Source: Ignavibacteriota bacterium
Lineage (GTDB): Bacteria > Bacteroidota > Ignavibacteria > UBA10030 > UBA6906
Reading direction: 5' to 3'
Assembly (NCBI GenBank): GCA_016707525.1
Contig: JADJHP010000004.1
Coordinates: forward strand, 124,001 to 188,000
Length of the DNA: 64,000 nucleotides
The translations under genes and the position numbers were made by a program. Position 1 is the stretch's first letter. The number at the start of each line of letters is the position of its first letter. The notes under the pieces are model-generated. The model was not told where the DNA came from and searched no databases. It saw nothing but the letters and a program-made list of their open reading frames with translations. This document shows, piece after piece, positions 8,173-18,139 of the stretch.

Positions 8173-10086
8173 ATGGCGTTCAAACCCTTCTCCGAAATGA
8201 CCGATGCCGACTATGCGGCAGTCGGTTTCAGATCCGGCCTTGAGATCCACCAGCAACTCCTGACGACCAAAAAGCTCTTCTGCCGCTGCCCTGCCGGGCG
8301 GTACAGTGAAGAGTACGACGCGGAGATCCTCCGGCACATGCGTCCGACCCTCTCCGAACTCGGGGAGTACGACGGCACCGCACTGATGGAGTTCAAGACC
8401 AAGAAGGAGATCATCTACCTCATCAACCGCGACACCGTGTGCACGTATGAGATGGACGACACCCCACCGTTCGAACTCAACACCGACGCGCTGGATATCG
8501 CCCTCGGCATCGCGATGTTGTACGGATGCGCGATGGTGGACGAGATCCATATCGCACGCAAGCAGTATCTGGACGGCAGCATCCCCACAGGGTTCCAGCG
8601 GACGACCATCGTCGGCGTGGACGGGTCCGTCCCGTACAAAGACCGCAGGATCAACATCGTGCAACTCGGCCTGGAGGAAGATGCGTGCCGTGAGGTGAGC
8701 GATATCGGACACCGGCGCACATACCGGACCGACCGGTTGGGCATGCCCCTGATCGAGACCGTCACCGCCCCCGAGATGAAGACGCCGGCAGAGGTTGCCG
8801 AGGTAGCACAACTGCTCCGGCGCGTCGTGCGCAGCACGGGGCTCGTGCGCACGGGGGCCGGTGCTGCCCGCGAAGATGTGAATGTGAGCGTCGCGGGCGG
8901 TACGCGGATCGAGATCAAGGGCGTGCCCCGCATCCCGGACATCCCCCTGCTCACGTACAATGAAGCCATGCGGCAGTGGAACCTCCTGAGGCTCCGCGAC
9001 GAGCTGCACACGCGCGGCATCACCCGGGAGTCCTTCCGTTCGCGGACCGAAGACTGCACGAAGCTTCTCCGGAAAACGCGGTATCAACCCATCCGCGATG
9101 CCATTGCGGGAGGGATGTTTGTGCACGGAGTGGCACTGTACGGCTTCAAGGACCTGCTGCGTTGGCCGACCCAGATAGACACCTATTTCTCGCGCGAGAT
9201 CTCCGATCGAGTACGCGTGGTCGCCTGCCTCACCACGCTTCCCAACATCATCCATTCCGACAGTCCGGGAGAGACGCTGGCCTCATCGGAGTGGCAGATG
9301 CTCCGGCGGACACTGGGCGCGAGCGAAGACGACACGATCGTTCTCGTGTGGGGAAGCAAACAGGATGTCACGACCGGTGCGTCCGAGGTCGTTCTCCGCG
9401 CGAAAGAGGCGACCATCGGCGTCCCTTCGGAAACCCGCCAGGCACTTGCCGATGGAACGAACGGGTTCGAACGGATCCTGCCGGGGCCGGAACGCATGTA
9501 TCCCGATACGGACCTTCCGCCGCTCCGGATCACGCGGGACCGCCTGGACCGGATCCGGGCTGACGTTCCCGAACCCGTCTGGGAGCGCGAGCGCTGGTAC
9601 CATGAGCTCCGCATCCCGGCAGACTGCATCGAGCCCCTCAGTATCTCTCCGTTCGCTCCGCTCTTCGGACGGGCGGTCAGGGATTGGGGGATCGATGCGA
9701 CAGCGGCGGCCGTCACCCTCATTCAACTGCCCAAACGTGTCGCACGGCAGTCGGGGCTGGTGTACGCATTCACGAGGGATCAGATGAGCGAGGTGCTTCG
9801 GGCGTTTCGTGATGGCGTGCTCGCGCGTGAGGGTTTGATCTCCACGCTCGCGGCGATCGCCGGAGGCGCACCGTTCACCCATGATTCCGCACCGTCGCCC
9901 TGCACCCAGAAAGAACTGGAGGCGGTCATCCATGAGGCCTCCGTCTCGCTCCAGCAGAACCTCCGGAAGCCGGAACGCCGCAAGGCAGCATTGATGGGGA
10001 TGATCATGACCCGCATCCGGGGCCGGGTTCCCGGGAAAGCGGTCGCGGCATTGGTGGAACGAGAGTGGACGGAGGTGCAACCATGA
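8173..10086 (+). CDS. gatE: Glu-tRNA(Gln) amidotransferase subunit E, archaeal type
   Basis: The product (~637 aa) is a GatB/GatE-family tRNA amidotransferase. Visible landmarks are GLEIHQQL near the N-terminus, the CRCP zinc-ligand segment, GSIPTGFQRT, GLEEDACREV and the C-terminal YqeY-like tail (KPERRKAALMGMIMTRIRGR). It also has the AspRS-like insertion (DTIVLVWGSKQ to PETRQAL-DGTNGFERILPGPERMYPDTDLPP). That insertion separates GatE from bacterial GatB. In Archaea GatE activates the gamma-carboxyl of Glu on tRNA(Gln) and transfers ammonia made by GatD. I take ATG 8173, which leaves a 16-residue lead before the first conserved block; ATG 8200 is also possible and ATG 8113 would add an unlikely N-terminus. 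The stop overlaps the gatD start (ATGA), so the two are translationally coupled. Confidence 0.92.
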   Translation: MAFKPFSEMTDADYAAVGFRSGLEIHQQLLTTKKLFCRCPAGRYSEEYDAEILRHMRPTLSELGEYDGTALMEFKTKKEIIYLINRDTVCTYEMDDTPPFELNTDALDIALGIAMLYGCAMVDEIHIARKQYLDGSIPTGFQRTTIVGVDGSVPYKDRRINIVQLGLEEDACREVSDIGHRRTYRTDRLGMPLIETVTAPEMKTPAEVAEVAQLLRRVVRSTGLVRTGAGAAREDVNVSVAGGTRIEIKGVPRIPDIPLLTYNEAMRQWNLLRLRDELHTRGITRESFRSRTEDCTKLLRKTRYQPIRDAIAGGMFVHGVALYGFKDLLRWPTQIDTYFSREISDRVRVVACLTTLPNIIHSDSPGETLASSEWQMLRRTLGASEDDTIVLVWGSKQDVTTGASEVVLRAKEATIGVPSETRQALADGTNGFERILPGPERMYPDTDLPPLRITRDRLDRIRADVPEPVWERERWYHELRIPADCIEPLSISPFAPLFGRAVRDWGIDATAAAVTLIQLPKRVARQSGLVYAFTRDQMSEVLRAFRDGVLAREGLISTLAAIAGGAPFTHDSAPSPCTQKELEAVIHEASVSLQQNLRKPERRKAALMGMIMTRIRGRVPGKAVAALVEREWTEVQP

Positions 10087-11465
10087 GCGACAACTATCGT
10101 GGCTACCGGGGCCCGGCACTCGCCACCCTTCAGGAGTACAGCGCACAGGTGTGGAGCGATGTCGAGATCCATACGGGCGAGGGGACGTTCACCGGCATCA
10201 TTCTCCCCCGTTCCGAGACCGCCGACCCACACCACATCGTGATCAAGTTGCGCAGCGGCTACAATGTCGGGATCGAAGCCACCGGCGTCGAGAAGATCAC
10301 CGTCCAGGGGCGCAAGGAAGCACACTACAAGATCCCCGAGAAAGAATTTCCGTACGATCCGGGAAAGCCCCGCGTGAAGTTGCTCGGGACAGGTGGGACC
10401 ATCGCGAGCCGCCTGGATTACCGGACGGGCGCGGTGATCCCGGCATTCTCGCCGGGCGAGCTGTACGGCTCCGTTCCCGAGCTGGCCGACATCTGCAACC
10501 TGGAGACCGAGAAGCTCTACGGGGTCTTCAGCGAGAATATGGGGCCCGAGCAGTGGATCGGGACGGCCCAGGCGATCGGGCGGGAGATCGAGAAAGGCGT
10601 GCAGGGTATCGTGATCGGGCACGGCACCGACACCATGCACCACACAGCGGCCATCCTGTCCTTCATGGTGCAGAACACCCCCGTGCCGATCGTGATGGTC
10701 GGGTCGCAGCGGTCCTCTGACCGTCCCTCATCGGATGCCGCGTTGAATCTGATGCACAGCGTCAAGACCGCGGCGGAGAGCGACATCGCTGAAACCATGG
10801 TCTGTATGTTCGGCCCGACGTCCGATGTCTACGGCCTGCTGCACAGGGGGACCCGTGTCCGCAAGATGCACTCCAGCTATCGGTCCACATTCCGTACCAT
10901 CGGCGACATACCGCTTGCGATGGTGAGCCGCGACACCATCCGTCCGCTCCGTCAGGATTACCACCGACGCCGGGCAGACCGGAACGTCACGATCAACACG
11001 GCGTTCGAGGAGCGCGTGAGCATCGTGTATTACTATCCTAACATGAAGCCGGACATCATCGAATCGCTGGTGGACAACAACTACCGCGGGATCGTGATCG
11101 CCGGGACGGGGCTCGGGCATGTGAACAAGCCGCTCTACCCATCACTCAAGCGGGCGCAGCAGAAAGGCATCGCGGTCTATATGACCGTGCAGACGCTCTG
11201 GGGATACGTGCAGATGTACGTGTACGATACGGGGAGGGACATGATGGAGCTCGGGGTCATCCCCGGGGCGAACATGCTCCCCGAGGTGGCGTACATGAAA
11301 CTCGGTTGGGCACTGGGGCAGACGAAGGACCTGCAGAAGGTCCGGGAGATCATGATGACGCCGATCGCAGGCGAGATCACGGAACGCGAACCGAGCAACG
11401 GCTACCTCATCTTCCAGGGAGGCATCCCGGAGGTCGAGGAGTTCATCTCTCGCTACAGGAGATAG
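10083..11465 (+). CDS. gatD: Glu-tRNA(Gln) amidotransferase subunit D, archaeal type
   Basis: 460 residues. The first ~95 form the SH3/Tudor-like domain that precedes the enzyme in GatD (SAQVWSDVEIHTGEGTFTGIILPRS). The rest is an L-asparaginase-type amidase: TGGTIAS with the nucleophilic Thr, HGTDTMHHTA with the second Thr-Asp pair, and RKMHSSYRSTF with the Lys, so the catalytic set looks complete. It hydrolyses glutamine or asparagine and passes ammonia to GatE. Plain asparaginases lack the Tudor-like domain, and the tight coupling to gatE settles the call. ATG 10083 overlaps the gatE stop and has GGAGG about 7 nt upstream; the in-frame start at 10065 is not needed. Confidence 0.93.
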   Translation: MSDNYRGYRGPALATLQEYSAQVWSDVEIHTGEGTFTGIILPRSETADPHHIVIKLRSGYNVGIEATGVEKITVQGRKEAHYKIPEKEFPYDPGKPRVKLLGTGGTIASRLDYRTGAVIPAFSPGELYGSVPELADICNLETEKLYGVFSENMGPEQWIGTAQAIGREIEKGVQGIVIGHGTDTMHHTAAILSFMVQNTPVPIVMVGSQRSSDRPSSDAALNLMHSVKTAAESDIAETMVCMFGPTSDVYGLLHRGTRVRKMHSSYRSTFRTIGDIPLAMVSRDTIRPLRQDYHRRRADRNVTINTAFEERVSIVYYYPNMKPDIIESLVDNNYRGIVIAGTGLGHVNKPLYPSLKRAQQKGIAVYMTVQTLWGYVQMYVYDTGRDMMELGVIPGANMLPEVAYMKLGWALGQTKDLQKVREIMMTPIAGEITEREPSNGYLIFQGGIPEVEEFISRYRR

Positions 11466-11534
11466 CAGAGAAGCGCATTCATCGGACAGGTTTCGTGGCG
11501 CGGGGGCACTGACCGGGCCCACATATGTACGGAT

Positions 11535-13220
11535 TCACGCGCCGCGTTGCTCGATCTTCGCCCAGGTGTCCTTCAGCGTGACGGTCCGGTTGAACACCGG
11601 AGCTCCCGGCTTCGCATCCTTGATATCGACGCAGAAGTACCCCACCCGTTCGAACTGATAGCGGCTACCGGGTTCCGCCTTCGCAAGCATGGGCTCGAGC
11701 TTGCACGCCGTGAGAACCTTCAGTGAATCCGGATTGATGAAATCCAGGAACGACTTCCCTTCCGGGATATCATTCGGGTCTTCCTTGCTGAACAGGCGAT
11801 CGTACAGCCGCACCTCCGCGTCCACGGCATGGGGCGCGGACACCCAGTGGATCGTTCCCTTCACCTTCTTGTTCGCGTTGGGGCCACCGCTCTTCGTGTC
11901 GGGATCGTACGTGCAGTGGATCGCGGTGATGTTCCCGGCCGCGTCCTTCACCACCGACTCGCACGTGATGATATAGGCCGCGCGAAGGCGCACTTCTTTG
12001 CCGGGCGACAGCCGGTGGTACTTCGGCGGGGGCACTTCGCGAAAATCGTCCTGCTCGATGTACAGCTCGCGCCCGAACGGGATCATGCGCGTCCCGGCGT
12101 TCTCATCCTCCGGATTGTTCAGCGCGGGCACCTCTTCGGTCTGCCCTTCCGGATAGTTCGTGATCACGACCTTCAGTGGCGACAGCACGGCCATGGCACG
12201 CTGCGCGTGCTTGTTGAGGTCCTCGCGGATGCTCCACTCAAGCAAAGCGACATCGATCATGCTGTCCTTCTTGGACACCCCGATCTTGTCGCAGAACGTG
12301 CGGATGGCTTCGGACGTATACCCCCGCCGCCGGTACCCTGCGATGGTCGGCATGCGCGGGTCGTCCCAGCCATGCACCCGCTTCTCCTGCACGAGCTGGA
12401 GCAGGCGTCGCTTGCTGAGCACGGTGTACGTGAGGTTGAGGCGCGCGAACTCGATCTGCTGCGGATGGTAGACGCCCAGCGACTCCAGATACCAGTCGTA
12501 CAGTGGACGGTGGTTCTCGAATTCCAGCGTACAGATCGAGTGCGTGATGTGCTCGAGGGAATCCTCGAGCCCGTGTGCCCAGTCATAGGTCGGATAGATC
12601 GACCAGGCATCACCCTGACGGTGGTGCCGTTCATGCACGATGCGGTACATGATCGGGTCGCGGAGATTGATGTTCGGCGACGCCATGTCGATCTTCGCAC
12701 GCAAGGTGCGCGATCCGTCGGGAAACTCCCCCGTGCGCATGCGCGCGAAGAGGTCGAGGTTCTCCGCGACCGGCCGGTCCCGGTACGGACTGTCCTTCCC
12801 GGGTTCGGTGAGCGTGCCCCGGGTCTCGCGGATCTGATCGGCATTCAGATCGCAGACGTACGCTTTGCCCTTCGTGATCAGGTCCACCGCCCAGGCGTAC
12901 ATCTGCTCGAAATAGTCCGACGCGTAGTAGATCCGCTCGTCGATATCCCCTGCGATCCACCGCACATCGGCGATGATCGAGTCAACGTACTCCTGCTCTT
13001 CCTTTTCCGGGTTGGTATCGTCGAAGCGCAGGTTGCATTTGCCGCCGGCATGTTCGCGTGCAATGCCGAAGTTCAGGTTGATGGACTTCGCGTGGCCGAT
13101 GTGCAGGTAACCGTTCGGTTCGGGGGGGAACCGGGTATGGACACGTCCGCTGAATTTGTTGGTACGCAGGTCCTCCGCGATGATCTCACGGACGAAATCG
13201 GCATTTTCGGTCAGACTCAT
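11535..13220 (-). CDS. glnS: Glutaminyl-tRNA synthetase
   Basis: 561 residues, normal length for bacterial GlnRS. Class I motifs are present: HIGH in NGYLHIGHAKS and the KMSKS-like VLSKRRLL. GlnRS-specific blocks FPPEPNGYLHIG, DDTNPEKEEQEYV, GWDDPRMPTIAGYRRRGY and the C-terminal beta-barrels (GTIHWVSAPHAVDAEVRLYDRLF) follow. It charges tRNA(Gln) directly with glutamine. It lies tail to tail with gatD, 69 nt apart, which is striking because gatDE makes Gln-tRNA(Gln) by the indirect route. A strong promoter lies upstream. Confidence 0.97.
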   Translation of the reverse strand: MSLTENADFVREIIAEDLRTNKFSGRVHTRFPPEPNGYLHIGHAKSINLNFGIAREHAGGKCNLRFDDTNPEKEEQEYVDSIIADVRWIAGDIDERIYYASDYFEQMYAWAVDLITKGKAYVCDLNADQIRETRGTLTEPGKDSPYRDRPVAENLDLFARMRTGEFPDGSRTLRAKIDMASPNINLRDPIMYRIVHERHHRQGDAWSIYPTYDWAHGLEDSLEHITHSICTLEFENHRPLYDWYLESLGVYHPQQIEFARLNLTYTVLSKRRLLQLVQEKRVHGWDDPRMPTIAGYRRRGYTSEAIRTFCDKIGVSKKDSMIDVALLEWSIREDLNKHAQRAMAVLSPLKVVITNYPEGQTEEVPALNNPEDENAGTRMIPFGRELYIEQDDFREVPPPKYHRLSPGKEVRLRAAYIITCESVVKDAAGNITAIHCTYDPDTKSGGPNANKKVKGTIHWVSAPHAVDAEVRLYDRLFSKEDPNDIPEGKSFLDFINPDSLKVLTACKLEPMLAKAEPGSRYQFERVGYFCVDIKDAKPGAPVFNRTVTLKDTWAKIEQRGA

Positions 13221-13255
13221 GGTTCTTCCGGGGAGTACTGATGTGGTGAATATGT

Positions 13256-13284
13256 AATATACACAACCCCGGGGCCCTTTTCAA
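13256..13284 (-). promoter_or_regulatory. Promoter of glnS
   Basis: Minus strand TTGAAA (13284-13279), 17-nt spacer, TATATT (13261-13256). The predicted transcript start lies about 30 nt before the glnS ATG. It is arranged head to head with the promoter of the GNAT-like gene. Confidence 0.6.
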
Positions 13285-13293
13285 TGAGGAAGA

Positions 13294-13322
13294 TTGCTCT
13301 CTGGGGGGGCATTTCGTATATT
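13294..13322 (+). promoter_or_regulatory. Promoter of the GNAT-like gene
   Basis: TTGCTC (13294-13299), 17-nt spacer containing a run of seven G, TATATT (13317-13322). The predicted transcript start is about 40 nt before the ATG at 13368. Confidence 0.5.
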
Positions 13323-13367
13323 GTCAACAGTTCCTACACCCGCAGACCCATCGTCGCCAGAGCCCGT

Positions 13368-14492
13368 ATGTCCATCGTGATCAAAGAGGTCGCTTCGCCC
13401 CGGGACCTTCGCGCCTTCATCACCTTCCCGTTCAGCCTGTACAAGCAGAACCCCTATTGGGTTCCACCCCTCCTGTTCGATGAACGGAATACCCTCGACA
13501 GAAAGAAGAACCCTGCGTTCGATCACTGTACGGCAACGTACTGGCTCGCAGAACGGGATGGCACGGTCGTCGGCCGGATCGCCGGCATCATCAATCGCGA
13601 GTACATCAAGGTCTGGGACCGGAAGGCGGCCCGGTTCGGGTGGTTCGACCTCATCGACGATGAGGAGGTTGCGTCCGCCCTTCTCGGCACCGTGGAACAA
13701 TGGGCACGCTCACAGGGAATGACGGAATTGCTGGGTCCGCTGGGATTCTCGGACATGGACCGCGAGGGGATGCTGGTGGAAGGGTTCGAAGAGCTGAGCA
13801 CCATGGGTACGCTCTATAACTACCCCTACTACCCCGCGCATATGGAGCGCCGGGGGTACGTCAAGGATGTCGATTGGCTCGAGTACAACATCTCGGTCCC
13901 CGCAGCGATCCCTGAGAAAGCCCTCCGTGTCGCCGCGATGGCGACGGAACGGAAAGGGCTGCACATCGTTCCCGCCCGGAAGGCAAAGGACCTCCTCCCG
14001 TACGCCCACCAGATCTTCGAGATCATCAACGACACCTACAGCAAGCTCTACGGGTTCGTTCCGCTGACGGAGCGGGAGATCGACTACTACGTGAAGATGT
14101 ACTTCCCGAACATCTCACCGCATTACACGAAGCTCCTTGTGGACAAGGAGGACCGGCTCGCCGCCTTCGTCATCGCCATGCCTTCGCTGTCGCATGCCTT
14201 GCAGAAAGCACAGGGCCATCTCTTCCCGTTCGGCGTGTTCCATCTGTTGCGCGCGATGAAGCATCCGAAGACCATCGACCTGTATCTGGGGGCGGTGCGG
14301 CGGGACCTGCAGGGGAAGGGGGCGGACGCATTCCTGATCACCGCGCTTGCCGAATCGTGCATCAAGCAGGGGATCATCAGCGCCGAGTCCAATGTGGAGC
14401 TCGAAGACAACAAGCTCGTCCAGGCGCACTGGAAGAACTTCGAGCGCCGTCAGCACAAACGGAGACGGTGCTTCAAGCGCTCGTTGACCTGA
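13368..14492 (+). CDS. GNAT-fold N-acetyltransferase-like protein, function unknown
   Basis: 374 residues from ATG 13368 (MSIVIKEV), which lies behind the predicted promoter; the in-frame ATG at 13284 lies upstream of that -10 box and is rejected. The N-terminal part (NPYWVPPLLFDERNTLDRKKNPAF, GRIAGIINREY, LLGPLGFSDMDREGMLVEGF) matches a family of large hypothetical proteins with GNAT-like acyltransferase cores. The C-terminal half has a second GNAT-like segment around RRDLQGKGADAFLITAL, followed by an N-rich block (SAESNVELEDNKLVQAHWKN) like acetyl-CoA-binding regions. The acceptor substrate is not known. It is monocistronic and runs into the convergent isomerase gene, with only 15 nt between the stops. 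Confidence 0.65.
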   Translation: MSIVIKEVASPRDLRAFITFPFSLYKQNPYWVPPLLFDERNTLDRKKNPAFDHCTATYWLAERDGTVVGRIAGIINREYIKVWDRKAARFGWFDLIDDEEVASALLGTVEQWARSQGMTELLGPLGFSDMDREGMLVEGFEELSTMGTLYNYPYYPAHMERRGYVKDVDWLEYNISVPAAIPEKALRVAAMATERKGLHIVPARKAKDLLPYAHQIFEIINDTYSKLYGFVPLTEREIDYYVKMYFPNISPHYTKLLVDKEDRLAAFVIAMPSLSHALQKAQGHLFPFGVFHLLRAMKHPKTIDLYLGAVRRDLQGKGADAFLITALAESCIKQGIISAESNVELEDNKLVQAHWKNFERRQHKRRRCFKRSLT

Positions 14493-14507
14493 CGCTGCGG
14501 GCGGGCG

Positions 14508-15971
14508 TCAACAGATCCCGACGAATTCCGCGCCCACCAGTGCGGCGAGTTTCTTGATCCGCGCTGCGATGTGACCGGTGCCGATCGCGCAATGGTGTGC
14601 CGGACCTTCAACGCTCCAACGATCGACGAACGCGCGTGCACCGCACGGAAAGCGGTACCGGCTGTTCGTATTGCCGATCTCCAGGACCGGCCCGGGCACA
14701 GACTCCCCTTCTGCGACCAACAGCCTGATCTTCCCCGCGGGTGTTTGCACCACAGAGAGGATGGTCACAGGACCATTCTTCACCTTCATCTCCACCGACA
14801 GTCCGTTCCCGGGTTTGCCGTGATACACCCCGAGCGGGCGGAGCACGGGCTTCCCTTCCGCGATGCCGATGTGCCCCGGGCCATCGTGCCCGAGCAGCAC
14901 CACATCATCCTTAAGGTCCATCAGGTAGAACTCGCTGAATGAACCGCCTGCCCCGAAGGCGTCCATGATCTTCATCGCCTGCACGTTCTTCACTTCGCAT
15001 TCCCCCGCTACCGGGACGTGGTTGGCAGTGAGGAGGGAGTTGCCCGTGATCACCGATGTGACGATATCCTCTTCTTCGCTTCCCGGGGTCCCTTCATAAT
15101 AGTATGCGAGTGAGCCCAGCCGCTTCTCGGTGATCAACCGGTCCAGGGCACAGGCCGTCTTCGCCGCGCGTTCGACCTCCGCCGTGCTGCATTCGGGAAG
15201 GACGCGAAATGCCTCATGGATCTCCCGGACCTTTGCTTTCCAGACCTCGGGTTTCACTTCGCGGCGGTACACCTTCAGGACGTCGATCTCCACGTGCTCG
15301 ATGTGTGTGCCGAACACCACCGACTGCAGGGCTGCATCGGAATAGACATCCAGCATACCATTATAATAGTGGCCCAGGATACCCATGCGGTTCTGCCGCA
15401 TCACATCCGCGACGCGGGCCGCATCCAGCCACTCCCCGATCTCCGCCCACGACTGCTCATCGGCCAGGGTGCCGGTCACGGGATGAAAGCGGATCCCGGC
15501 TTTCAGGCACACGTTGGCCACCTCCGGCACGGCGCACGCCTGGCAGTACGCCAGCCATTCGCCGGTCATCGCGCCCCGATCGCCAAGCGCGTTGAACTTC
15601 GCATAGTCGAGCTGTGCTTCCGGCTGCAGGTTGAGGATGATGACCGGGACGTTGGTATCGCGTACGACCGGGAGGACCGTTGAGGACAGCGCGTACGTGC
15701 TCACATACAGGAAGACCAGGCGCACATTCCTCGTCTTCATCAGGTGCGCGACCTCATGGGCCTTGTCGATGGTGTCCACAAGGCCGCCGGAGACCACGTC
15801 GATCCCCGGGCGGGAAAGCTTTCCCTCGATCGTCGCGAGGTACCCCTCAAGGCGGGGTTTCAACCCGTTGAATTGCCCCCAGTAGGTATCCAACCCGATG
15901 CCGAAGACCCCGACACATGTGGGTGCCGGCATCGAGGCGTGCGGGGCAACGATCGATTCCTGTGTGCTCAT
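14508..15971 (-). CDS. L-fucose/L-arabinose isomerase-family protein
   Basis: 487 residues from ATG 15971. The layout is that of the FucI/AraA superfamily: an N-terminal Rossmann-like domain (VGVFGIGLDTYWGQF), a middle domain with the VFLYVSTYALSSTVLPVV strand, and a C-terminal beta-barrel with conserved acidic and His residues (EGTPGSEEEDIVTSVITG, GHDGPGHIGIAEG). These enzymes interconvert aldoses and ketoses with a divalent metal. Members of this branch are distant from true AraA, so the sugar is unassigned; L-arabinose, L-fucose or another deoxysugar are candidates. No kinase or transporter sits next to it. An alternative start is ATG 15983. A TATACT box on the minus strand lies at about 16034-16029 but its -35 is weak. 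Confidence 0.78.
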   Translation of the reverse strand: MSTQESIVAPHASMPAPTCVGVFGIGLDTYWGQFNGLKPRLEGYLATIEGKLSRPGIDVVSGGLVDTIDKAHEVAHLMKTRNVRLVFLYVSTYALSSTVLPVVRDTNVPVIILNLQPEAQLDYAKFNALGDRGAMTGEWLAYCQACAVPEVANVCLKAGIRFHPVTGTLADEQSWAEIGEWLDAARVADVMRQNRMGILGHYYNGMLDVYSDAALQSVVFGTHIEHVEIDVLKVYRREVKPEVWKAKVREIHEAFRVLPECSTAEVERAAKTACALDRLITEKRLGSLAYYYEGTPGSEEEDIVTSVITGNSLLTANHVPVAGECEVKNVQAMKIMDAFGAGGSFSEFYLMDLKDDVVLLGHDGPGHIGIAEGKPVLRPLGVYHGKPGNGLSVEMKVKNGPVTILSVVQTPAGKIRLLVAEGESVPGPVLEIGNTNSRYRFPCGARAFVDRWSVEGPAHHCAIGTGHIAARIKKLAALVGAEFVGIC

Positions 15972-16071
15972 AAGGCAGATCATGGCGGATGGTGGAACAG
16001 GGGTCGGATGGCAAACAGCTTGCCCCAAGTATACACACGGAAATCAAGAGAAGAAAGCGGAAAGTGGGTGT

Positions 16072-16100
16072 TTGATTCTTCTCGGGATATTCTTTAGATT
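16072..16100 (+). promoter_or_regulatory. Promoter of the pntAb-pntB operon
   Basis: TTGATT (16072-16077), 17-nt spacer, TAGATT (16095-16100). The predicted transcript start is near 16107, about 60 nt before the pntAb ATG. Confidence 0.5.
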
Positions 16101-16167
16101 GGGGGCGCTATTGTTGCTCCACCCCCGGTCCGCCATTCATTCATGTACGTCCAACGGAGATCCGCGT

Positions 16168-16625
16168 ATGAAGCGCTCTGTGACCGTCGGGCTGGGCATG
16201 CTGCTCGTTCTTTTCCTTGCATGTGCAAGCGTGCCCGCTCAGAGTAGTGCACCCGGCGAGACAGCGGCTCCGGCCGCCGCAGCCACCACCCTTCCATCGC
16301 ACACAGACGCGGCCGCTTCCCATGCCGCACCTGCCGGCGACTTCTGGTCCCTGCTGTTCGTCTTCGTCCTCGCCAGCTTCATCGGTATGGGCGTGATCGC
16401 CCGCGTCTCCCGGCTGCTCCATACACCCCTGATGTCCCTCACGAATGCCATCTCGGCGATCGCTGTCGTGGGCTCGATCATCGTGGTCGGATCGGACTAT
16501 CCGCTCGAGTACAGGATCCTGGGCGCCATCGCGCTCTTCGCTTCCATGACGAACATCGTGAGCGGGTTCCTCATCACCGAGCGCATGCTCAAGATGTTCA
16601 AAGAGACCCGCGGGGAGGGCCACTG

Positions 16626-16626
<1 letters not shown>
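16168..16626 (+). CDS. pntAb: NAD(P) transhydrogenase, membrane part of the alpha subunit
   Basis: 152 residues from ATG 16168, with GGAGA about 7 nt upstream. The N-terminus is a signal-like hydrophobic helix (LGMLLVLFLACASVPA) followed by an Ala/Pro-rich linker. The last ~95 residues form the three-helix membrane segment seen in split PntA proteins (FWSLLFVFVLASFIGMGVIARV, LHTPLMSLTNAISAIAVVG, ILGAIALFASMTNIVSGFLITERML). With PntB it makes the proton channel of the transhydrogenase, which moves hydride between NADH and NADP+ at the cost of the proton gradient. The NAD-binding domain I (PntAa), normally encoded just upstream, is not in this window. The stop overlaps the pntB start by one base. 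Confidence 0.9.
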
Positions 16627-18035
<1,409 letters not shown>

Positions 18036-18065
18036 TGTCCGGCCGCGGGCATCGCGTTCACTGAC

Positions 18066-18104
18066 ACTCCCGGGTGTACCGTACCACGTGGTGCATCCGG
18101 GAGT
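18066..18104 (+). terminator. Strong stem-loop after pntB, possible terminator
   Basis: ACTCCCGG (18066-18073) pairs perfectly with CCGGGAGT (18097-18104), and the stem can continue inward with G-U pairs. No run of T follows, so it may be a factor-dependent terminator or an RNA end protector rather than a classical intrinsic terminator. The next gene starts 36 nt further on. Confidence 0.45.
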
Positions 18105-18139
18105 ACTGTTATCGTCATCAACGGACGAGGGTACTGAGC

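Noticed and set aside
7423..9255. Long minus-strand frame (610 codons) opposite the TMEM175 and gatE genes
   Set aside because: It lies opposite two well-supported genes, is rich in Arg, His and Asp as expected for an antisense shadow in GC-rich DNA, and has no domain or ribosome binding site.
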